The translations under genes and the position numbers were made by a program. A DNA stretch of 64,000 nt from assembly GCA_944472155.2 (NCBI GenBank), contig OX235279.1:138790920-138854919 (forward strand), read 5' to 3'. Numbering within the stretch: position 1 is the first letter of the stretch; every line of letters begins with the position of its first letter. This DNA comes from Trichobilharzia szidati. Taxonomy: Eukaryota; Platyhelminthes; Trematoda; Strigeidida; Schistosomatidae. The notes beneath the pieces were generated by a model that was not told where the DNA came from, ran no database searches, and saw only the letters and a program-made list of their open reading frames with translations. Positions 56,275 to 64,000 of the stretch are shown here, piece by piece.

Positions 56275-56815
56275 ACTATTTTTTTGACATGTGCCAATTC
56301 ATGCTGTATTTCACACTCTTACTGAAATGTTTGACATCTGCAACATTGCCTTAATTTGATACATTCTATTTCTGATGGTTAAACTACCTGATAAAGCTTT
56401 GAGTTGGCGGAATAATGAAAAGCGGAATCAATAAATCTCTGTGATTTAATGAATTTCAAAATATTACACTGTATTTGATAACCATATTTTGAATTATTTC
56501 TTTCATTCTGTGGTCTATTTAACTCACTCCGTGCAACGGAATTTGTAAGTTTTGCAAACTTTTCATATTTTCTCAACTTTTAGTCTTCTTTTCTTCGTGA
56601 AACCATGAATAACCTTCACGTCAAGTAAATCTGTCAATATTAAATGGACATTTACAAAAATTTAGTATAGCGATATAAAGAGGTGGGAGGTAACTTTTGA
56701 TTTTGGAATTGTGGCATAATTTTCATCGTACACAAATCAATACACGGAAATATGCACCAGTTTATACTTATCCTTCCTTCCATAATTCTATATTGAAATA
56801 CATGTGTACAGGCAG
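56275..56815. other. AT-rich stretch; one doubtful minus ORF
   Basis: The minus frame 56576-56379 (EKFAKLTNSVARSELNRPQN...) is followed by a donor-like CAG/GTAGTT but has no pyrimidine-rich acceptor. I do not call an exon. Confidence 0.3.
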
Positions 56816-56818
56816 TTT

Positions 56819-57052
56819 AGTGCGTCGGTGGTATAGCGGTTAGGACGTTCGCCGACCTTGCACATGATCCCCGGATCGATCCCCGTTCGACGCAGCCTTT
56901 TACCTCGCTAAGCCAGAAATAATGCTGGTGAAGAGAAAAGGTTGGGCATGAGGCTGGCGACCCCATCATGTAAAATAAACACTGCTACAGAAACTTCAAG
57001 CCACCAACTTGAAGCCCTGTGTTCCACTGAGGAACGTGAAGGAAAAAGAAAA
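56819..57052 (+). mobile_element. tRNA-headed SINE type 1
   Basis: The head GTGCGTCGGTGGTATAGCGG is followed by a changed box B (GGATCGATCCCC) and TTCGACGCA. The body is GCTAAGCCAGAAATAATGCTGG and GGTTGGGCATGAGGCTGG, and the end is TTGAAGCCCTGTGTTCCACTG plus A-rich tail. It is very close to the copy at 1.0 kb over the body. Confidence 0.8.
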
Positions 57053-57229
57053 TAAACAAGAACAAGCAGTTTAGATAAGATTTTTTTCTATTATATACTT
57101 GAAATCGTTCTGTACTTTCCTTCGACTCTTTATCCACTTGTCATCCCCTTATAAAACCTTAACCAGCAATATATGGAAAATGACTTAATTTGCTTCCCTG
57201 TCATAGGTCGAACAGATAATTAGTTCATA

Positions 57230-57805
57230 TCTGCGGTATGTACAACACTAGCCAATCATTATGTAAGGAAAATTCATTCAAAGTTATCTGCATGGTCAAA
57301 AGAAGTCTTCCGAAAATGGCATGCTTCCCTTCACTTTGCAGTACTGAGGCCTTAGCGATTCAGATGGAAAATCCTGATTTATGTACACAGAAGATACTTC
57401 ACTATCCCTTTTATCCACCCTGAGTATAATGTCAAGCTCAACTGTTATCAAAATTTTCTTAGTGATACTAATTTGCGCAGTTTTCGTATGACATTAATAA
57501 ACATCATTTTCTTAACTAACTTTTTACCCGCTCATTTCACCTACCGCACAAACTATTTTGATACATCTCTCCGTGCTCTCTCAGTAACACCCAATTTTCT
57601 CCGCAAGTTTTTCATATTATACAACCTTCATCTAGAATTACTTGACTTTAACCCCCTAGATACAATTTGATCATTTATTACTGCTTTGAAATAGTATGCT
57701 TTAAAACAAATTTTATTCTTGATAGTTATACATATATGTATATATAATTGCGGTTATACAGCTAAGTGAGTGAATAGGGAGACTCTTCGCTGAACTGTTT
57801 ATTCT
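57230..57805 (+). pseudogene. PLE family I, C-terminus and 3' UTR
   Basis: Frame 57238-57423 reads SFKVICMVKRSLPKMACFPS, LCSTEALAIQMENPDLC, then TQKILHYPF, the same block as at 12.2-12.35 kb. A T-rich UTR follows. The tail is GCGGTTATACAGC...GACTCTTCGCTGAACTG at 57752-57798, with part of the core deleted. It is 5'-truncated. Confidence 0.78.
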
Positions 57806-57989
57806 TTCTGTAATTTTATGGTGTCAACCTTTCTATTGTTTAATTATAACTTTGCTATTTTTATTTTGGTTGTTATTACTATTATTACTATAATTTTATA
57901 CTTTATGCGTATTTTTCTCCTTAACGTATACTGTAATTGCTACATAGCTGCTATAAAAACGTTTTGTTATCATTATTATGTAATGATTA

Positions 57990-58130
57990 TTTCGTTTATT
58001 TATTTTTTGTTGTTGTCGTTTTTGAGTAAATTAGATGCAATATTGTACTGAAGGCTGAAAATTCCTTGCTGTATCATTAGTACTGTTTTTGGAATAAAGC
58101 AAATTATTATTATTATTTCCATGTTTGGAC
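57990..58130 (+). repeat. second copy of the (ATT)n-tailed repeat
   Basis: It carries GATGCAATATTGTACTG, GCTGAAAATTCC, GCTGTATCATTAGTACTG, GGAATAAAGC and (ATT)n, matching 50030-50265. It lies directly after the PLE tail. Confidence 0.5.
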
Positions 58131-58134
58131 GGGT

Positions 58135-59125
58135 GATTTTCGTGATTGTAAAATAATTCACAAAACTAATAATAATAAGATTTTCAAATTATTGATTCAC
58201 GTCATTGATGCCGTGAGAAATGTGAATATGAAACAAACAGACTTTATTTCATTCATAAAGTATTTACCCGGAAACATGTATTATTAAACAGGTGTGTAAT
58301 TAAGTAGTATAATCGTGGCATTCAGACAAGATGGAGCTAATTTATGGCAGACGAAATGAGATGATGAAATGAAAAATGCTGATGTAGTTAGCTAAACCAA
58401 TTATTTCTACAAACTTTATTCATGTGCAATAATTCTCCTGAAATTACACGTGAATAATCCGTTTTCCTTACACTCCTACTCTGTGAATATTTACGAACTT
58501 CATTGTTAGCTCTTGTGATTGATGAAAATCAGTAGTGAGACTGAGCTTTTCATTGCAAACTTCTTCTTATGTGTATAAACTATTTACTTGAAAGGTTCTA
58601 GATTGTTTTGCACGTGATAGACAGTAGAGAACAGAGATTTATCCCTATTCAGAGCAGTAAAGTTACAAACTGTTTGGTGATTCAAGATAAATCCTGTCCA
58701 ACTGTAGAAATATGTATATATATATATGTATATAATACGAAATCTTATAAGATCATTAGGGTGGTATGTACTTAGTTACTGCTACGAAACGAAATTTGCT
58801 TCCTAATTGTAAGTATTGTCTTTAGGGGCCAAGGGTGATTGAGCCCCAGGAGAACTGATAAGTTAGACAGACGACTTTCTCATAGTTAATAGTGAAAGCT
58901 AAAACCGCTCTATATCCTTGGTGATGGAGGGCTATATGTATTAAATTTCAGTACAGAAAGTGATGAATAACACTGACAAAACATTAACTCTTATTCAGTC
59001 ACAATACATAATAAAATACGATAAAATTATATAGAAAAGTGAAGAATAATTATTCCATATCGTAATTATTATATTCAATAAGTACATTTAATTATTGTTA
59101 GTTTTTAGTTTCGTGATGTTTCCAT
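58135..59125. other. AT-rich stretch, nothing supported
   Basis: Only a (TA)n-rich run near 58712-58735 is notable. Confidence 0.45.
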
Positions 59126-59130
59126 ATTTT

Positions 59131-59605
59131 CAAGTATTGGTTTTTGTAGGGATTTAGTTTGATTGGTTGGAGGATTTCATCATGAGCTGACATCAGTTGA
59201 AATCCTCCAACCAATCAAACGAAATCTCTTACGAAAACCAGTACTTGAAAATTCATCCGATGCTCACTAGCGACTGGTTCTATTCAGGCAGTTAACGTGG
59301 AGTTCTAGTGGGAAGACGTGACCAGTAGGGTGCAGCAGGTTGAAGGTGAGGCAGTAACTCATAGAAGACTGTGTGAAGTGGTCGCTGTATGATATGGATC
59401 AATAGAAGTTAGAATTCATGGGCCATCGGATTGGGTCCCAATTGCTTAATGGTCTACGCACTCGCCTTGTAACCAGAAGATCATGGGTTCAAACCCTGGC
59501 GAGTGCGTATTGCTGAAGAGCCTCGAACTAGGACGAAACAACTGTCCAGTACTCACAGGTTTTCCAATGGTCCTCTAACTGATGTCAGCTTTCATATTTG
59601 TTGCA
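59131..59605 (+). mobile_element. SINE B beginning with a hairpin
   Basis: Bases 59131-59179 (TTCAAGTATTGG...GGTTGGAGGATTTC) are followed after about 20 bases by their near-perfect inverted copy (59199-59250, GAAATCCTCCAACC...CCAGTACTTGAAA). The SINE B unit then runs from GATGCTCACTAGCGACTGG through box A and box B (GGGTTCAAACCC, near 59485) to CTCTAACTGATGTCAGC. The extra inverted piece is part of the element itself. Confidence 0.75.
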
Positions 59606-59609
59606 TTGA

Positions 59610-60355
59610 GAAGTGGAAAATATATAACTACAACATAAATGAAAACACTTGAAACCATCAAAATTACTTCCAGCTATAATGACAACTTAAGAACTGATCT
59701 ATTTTTTGAAAATTCTTATTATTAGGTTTTTGGGGAAAAGGTGGCGTTTCTCAAATTTGGCTGTAGCTTGGATAATTATTTTCATGTGATTTGTCCAGTT
59801 TGCTAGCGATCTAGCACATGAGAAGAAATGTGACTGTGTATTCTTCATAGTTGATTTAACAAGTTAGAGTGCTTCATACCAGAGCGAAGAAAAAACATGC
59901 GAAAAGAATCAGTCAATGAAATTCATAACGTTAGAAATCTTTGACTTTCATCATCTATCATGAGCGCATTATTCAAACTAACATTTTGTTAAAAAAATGG
60001 GACTATTTTATACTGCTATTCATTTTAAAACCTGTATATACCATCTGTATCCTGAGAAATTAAACCGTTGAACACAGCATGCGTGTCATGTTTCTTCGGT
60101 GCGTTTTAAGCTAAAACTCGAAGTCGCTTAAGCATTAATTTTTATGTATATGATGTTCATATGAACCAATCGTACTACTACTAGCTTAGTTATCATTGCT
60201 TCTTCTGCTTCTATAAACGGGTACTATAGTCTGATAAAATCGTAATGATTTATTTTGCTGATTTACTGATCATCAACAAACTTCTCCAGGGTGTTTTTCA
60301 GTAGCTTTATGGTGAACTCAATCTCCCTGAGATTGTTTGGAGATAGTGTCTATTT
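59610..60355. other. AT-rich stretch, nothing supported
   Basis: No recognised gene or repeat. Confidence 0.45.
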
Positions 60356-60356
60356 T

Positions 60357-61925
60357 CTCACTTGAAATATGTGTAAAACTTGGGCACTGTGGTAGTAAGT
60401 AATTCCATATTAGTTTGTTTATTAGGTATATCACACAGTGAAACAGTGTTATTTACTGGATGACGTTTCGAACAAAATTTATTGTTCATAATCATATCAA
60501 TTGTGATCAGACGATTTTGACACTTGGGTTTTATAGTTTTCTTTGTTCTCTCCTATTTGTCGTATGGGTAGTAGAATTTTCCAGATATCGGGGACAGGTG
60601 ATGAATCATTCCTATTACATGTATTTGCAGTTGATTCGATAAACGAAGCTTCTGTTATCAATCTCTCCCTATACCCTGTGACATTAGATTTTAAAACTGT
60701 CATCCTATCCCATCCTATTGTGTGGTTGTGTGTGACTGCATGTAGTGGTATAGACGGCTGAACTATTCTCTAGATTTCTTATCTTATTCGGGTCAACCAA
60801 TCGAGATTTTGCTAGGTTTTTGTGTTCAGCTAGTCTGACTGCCCCTGTTCTACTAGTTTGACTTATGTATTTGACCTGACAATCCTTCCAGCAGGGTATT
60901 AAATAAACTAAATTGTTTTGTTTTAAAGGCTCTACAGGATCCTTTAACCGACAAAGCTTGTTTCTAATTGAGTTTGTGGGTATGAATGCCGTTTTTATTC
61001 CTGCCTTGTTAATAATTCTGCGTAAGGCTTCCGAGTTAGTAGTAGTACCGAAGAAAATCTAAAACAGGAACTGATACACATAAAAGAAGCCTTGAAACTT
61101 AATAATTACCCGGATAAATTAGTCAGGAAATATGTAAGGAAATGTCAAAATAAAATAAATAATGATAGTAGCGATAGTGACAATAATAATAATGATAGTA
61201 ATACTAATGATAATAATAATAATAATGACGACACCAACAATGAGGAATCTAAATCATCGGCAGTAATTTCATACAGGGAAGGAAGCCCTCCGCAGAATTA
61301 TTAACAAGGCAGGAATAAAAACGGCATTCATACCCACAAACTCAATTAGAAACAAGCTTTGTCGGTTAAAGGATCCTGTAGAGCCTTTAAAACAAAACAA
61401 TTTAGTTTATTTAATACCCTGCTGGAAGGATTGTCAGGTCAAATACATAAGTCAAACTAGTAGAACAGGGGCAGTCAGACTAGCTGAACACAAAAACCTA
61501 GCAAAATCTCGATTGGTTGACCCGAATAAGATAAGAAATCTAGAGAATAGTTCAGCCGTCTATACCACTACATGCAGTCACACACAACCACACAATAGGA
61601 TGGGATAGGATGACAGTTTTAAAATCTAATGTCACAGGGTATAGGGAGAGATTGATAACAGAAGCTTCGTTTATCGAATCAACTGCAAATACATGTAATA
61701 GGAATGATTCATCACCTGTCCCCGATATCTGGAAAATTCTACTACCCATACGACAAATAGGAGAGAACAAAGAAAACTATAAAACCCAAGTGTCAAAGTC
61801 GTCTGATCACAATTGATATGATTATGAACAATAAATTTTGTTCGAAACGTCATCCAGTAAATAACACTGTTTCACTGTGTGATATACCTAATAAACAAAC
61901 TAATATGGAATTCCTCACTTGAAAT
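60357..61925. mobile_element. PLE family II giant hairpin with 12-bp target duplication
   Basis: Left arm about 60401-61032 and right arm about 61281-61912 are reverse complements with position sum 122313. They are nearly identical outside the inner end. The spacer is 61033-61280. CTCACTTGAAAT at 60357-60368 and 61914-61925 is the target duplication. The left side has an unpaired extension of about 30 bases (GGGCACTGTGGTAG...) not mirrored on the right. The right arm plus spacer is the coding strand of a PLE C-terminus. The core GTTCGAAACGTCATCC and its small hairpin lie near both outer ends. Confidence 0.9.
61045..61816 (+). pseudogene. PLE family II C-terminal region with GIY-YIG
   Basis: It starts EENLKQELIHIKEALKLNNY, then PDKLVRKYVRKCQNKI, the block before the endonuclease (compare LRQVLIENGYSPRFIEK at 11.75 kb). 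A tract rich in Asn, Asp and Ser codons follows, made by an (AAT/GAT) microsatellite at 61165-61235. After a frame change near 61280 it reads KAGIKTAFIPTNSIRNKLCR, LVYLIPCWKDCQVKYISQTS and RTGAVRLAEHKNLAKSRLVD. This is the GIY-YIG core with Cys pair, with Ser in place of the usual Gly in YIGQT. After another shift come VLKSNVTGYRERLITEASFI and more to 61816. The 5' part (RT) is absent. It lies on the right arm and spacer of the hairpin. Confidence 0.78.
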
Positions 61926-61929
61926 TACG

Positions 61930-63675
61930 AAGTTTTTGTCATATACGCCTCTGTTGATTTTAAAAGTGCCTGGGATTTTAACGTAATTCAGGCTTACTTA
62001 AGAATTTTAAGAGACTTAGAACAGTGCCAAGTAGTTGTAAGCATTTTTTCTTCGATATTCCTCTTTTTGCTTTGTAAAGCACTCTAAATGTGATGAATAG
62101 ATTGAATTTGTATAGTATACTGCTTATGGTAACCCTATGCTCGATTACCAGAACTTTGACAAATGCGTCAACACACCTTTTCAACCGCACTAGAAAGGTT
62201 TATTCCGGCTTGTTTCAAAAGAAAAGATAACAAAAGATCTAAATAGCTCTGTCTTCACAACTATTAGATGGCAGAATATTGATATCTTTCATAGAAATAA
62301 AATTATCTGAACGGATATCGTATGCAGTTAAATTGTTTCCTACCTACATATGGTGGAATCACTTTGGACCATATTTTAAAATCGTGGTAGTCTTGAGATG
62401 AAGTTTGAGGCTCATTGTTCAGATAAGTCCAGAGGTGGTTTACGACCAGTATTTGCAGTCCTTACAGTCAATGGTAAAGCCTTTCTTAAATTCCCCAGTT
62501 AGTCTTTACTTTCTAAACTATTTTATATTTTCTGCCTTTCAAACGTTTATTATCGTTGCTGTTATAAGTATTCCTCTAAATAATTTCTGCCTAATTTTGT
62601 TGCAGTTCTGCATTTTCAAAAATGACCTGTTTCTTTTCTGCAACAAAATACTTTACTTTCCTGTTTCCTCCATTCAACAGTTCAAGCCATTTTGTAACCT
62701 GTATATATCCTGCAACAGTGTTTATGAATTCAAAAAGAATGTTTTACTGCTGTAATACAAATCTTATTTCTTCAAATATAGCTTTATATAACTACCGTTT
62801 TTCATTGATGTTACTGTTACAATATTAATAAATTTATTCCTGTATTTGTTTTGAGTTATTACGTAGCATAAGTAAACATATCTGCATACATAAGATTTAA
62901 TCAGGCATTTAGAACAATTTCATTTGCTTTTTTCTCTTTGACGTCAAAGCAGTGAGAAAATTTGTAAATGGGGACCGATTGGAGTGGTGATTCAATTTAT
63001 GAAAATGCAAAAGCAAATAGTGCAGTGTTGATTTTATATTAAGATTGGAAGAGAACCTAACGATAACAATATCATGAGATAAGACTGAAAACTGGTACAA
63101 TGAATAAAATTACAGTTTGCTAATGCCTACATCAGTTGGCACGGATATGCATATGAAACACAGTCAATTTTAGCTCAAATTTACCTTAATATATAATTAT
63201 TTGAAGGTTTATAAAAACTCACGAAAGCAGTAAAAACAAATTTGTCGGCTGGTAAGAAAAGACTAAAAGAGAGTGATGTATAGATATCCAATGTGTTTAG
63301 TGGGTTTATACTGCCCAGTACTCTTTCTGATAATCTCTTTATGATTTATATCTCAGAATCATTTGGCTAATGACAACAGTGAATAAAGCATTTATTACTT
63401 GTGTCCATTATATTCCTCTTCACTGCCCACAGACTGTTAGGCGAAACCCAGGAGTTCAGGTTACTTTCGTTGGTGCTATGTACATAAAACCTCATGAAAC
63501 TGCTATTTAAAACATTCTAGAATTACAATTCTCAAATTAATTATAAAGTATTATGGTATACCACACCATTTCGATTATAACACATAAACTTTGTTGTGCT
63601 ATAATTAAATATAAATTCATAGGAAGAATTCGTCATGTAGCTATTCTATTTTGAAAATGAAGTCTTTGGAAATAA
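61930..63675. other. AT-rich stretch, nothing supported
   Basis: Open frames at 62405-62828 (plus) are hydrophobic, without domain or splice support. Confidence 0.45.
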
Positions 63676-63679
63676 TTTA

Positions 63680-64000
63680 ATTATTATTTTATTATTTTTC
63701 ATTCCATACGTTTGGAGTGAAACATAGCTTAGGCCTCATATATAAATAGAACTGAGTGCTCTACGACATTTAACAAGCTCTCATTGCCTCTTCAGATAAG
63801 CTTCTCCACATGACCTATATCCAACTCGTTGCTTCTCACTCGTGTTCCACTCGACAGCTTGGCATGTGATGTCCCTTAGTCGTTTTCTCAGTGTATATCC
63901 TATCAAGCTTGATTTCCTTTCGTACATGTTTTAGGTGACACGTTCTTAGTAGGTTCATTGCCGGACATACCTATTGCCTGTGGTACACAGCTAGCCATCT
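63680..64000 (-). mobile_element. RTE 3'-end fragment, continues past the window
   Basis: The reverse of the RTE C-terminus is visible: TTATTATTTTATTATTTTTC tail region, CAACTCGTTGCTTCTCACTC, TGTTCCACTCGACAGCTTGG, GTGATGTCCC. It is degraded and cut by the window edge. Confidence 0.72.

Noticed and set aside
56379..56576. 65-residue minus-strand frame followed by CAG/GTAGTT
   Set aside because: The sequence before it is purine-rich with an in-frame stop and no acceptor.
60460..60761. Two plus-strand and one minus-strand ORFs mirrored at 61552-61853
   Set aside because: They are the two arms of one palindrome; only the plus-strand frame at 61610-61816 reads in the PLE coding direction.

Overview
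The window looks like a piece of a blood-fluke (Schistosoma, Platyhelminthes) nuclear genome. It is AT-rich and has no bacterial-style gene packing. It is filled with the repeat classes typical of schistosomes: Sm-alpha-type SINEs that carry a hammerhead ribozyme, RTE-clade (SR2-like) non-LTR retrotransposons with (AAT)n tails, Penelope-like elements (PLEs) with an RT plus GIY-YIG endonuclease, and several tRNA-headed SINEs. The species is not decided from the sequence.

Host genes. Most of the window reads as intron or intergenic DNA. Four minus-strand segments look like coding exons with consensus splice sites: 38367-38213, 34078-33844, 31500-31114 and 6213-5994. The last three are phase-compatible (0/0 at both junctions) and may belong to one gene with introns of 2.3 and about 25 kb. 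The protein family was not recognised. No complete host gene and no functional tRNA or rRNA gene is visible.

Layout. 1-840: PLE family II (a small foldback with target duplications, then a 5'-truncated minus copy). 0.99-1.22 kb: tRNA-SINE. 2.4-3.4 kb: RTE, minus. 3.6-4.7 kb: two copies of a tRNA-SINE (family B), one with terminal direct repeats. 5.3-6.2 kb: non-LTR 3' end, an Sm-alpha copy with an intact-looking hammerhead, then the exon at 6.0-6.2 kb. 8.5-9.3 kb: Sm-alpha and PLE II. 10.4-12.8 kb: the best PLE (family I) RT plus GIY-YIG copy. 13-24 kb: SINEs and PLE I in otherwise plain AT-rich DNA. 24.3-28 kb: near-full-length dead RTE. 29-34 kb: SINEs, a non-LTR end and two exons. 36.2-38.4 kb: PLE II and PLE I, then an exon with an inverted partial copy around an RTE tail. 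39.3-43.4 kb: two RTE copies around a non-repeat open island, then tRNA-like sequences. 46.6-48 kb: RTE broken by a SINE, then a 450-bp palindrome. 49.5-51.4 kb: PLE II end, degenerate telomere-like tract, inverted Sm-alpha pair. 52.8-56.3 kb: RTE with two PLE pieces nested in it. 56.8-58.1 kb: SINE and PLE I. 59.1-59.6 kb: SINE B starting with a hairpin. 60.36-61.93 kb: a 1.5-kb PLE II hairpin with near-identical arms. 63.7 kb to the end: RTE.

The main theme is self-cleaving or circular RNA and foldback retroelements. Hammerhead cores are clear in Sm-alpha and hammerhead-like folds sit at PLE 3' ends. The roughly 398-bp SINE B inserts as more than one unit length with differing start points between 12-bp target duplications. 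PLE II inserts as inverted pairs with 12-14-bp target duplications. Another SINE joins a tRNA head to the 5' and 3' ends of the local RTE. All assignments come from reading motifs by eye; no database search was run.
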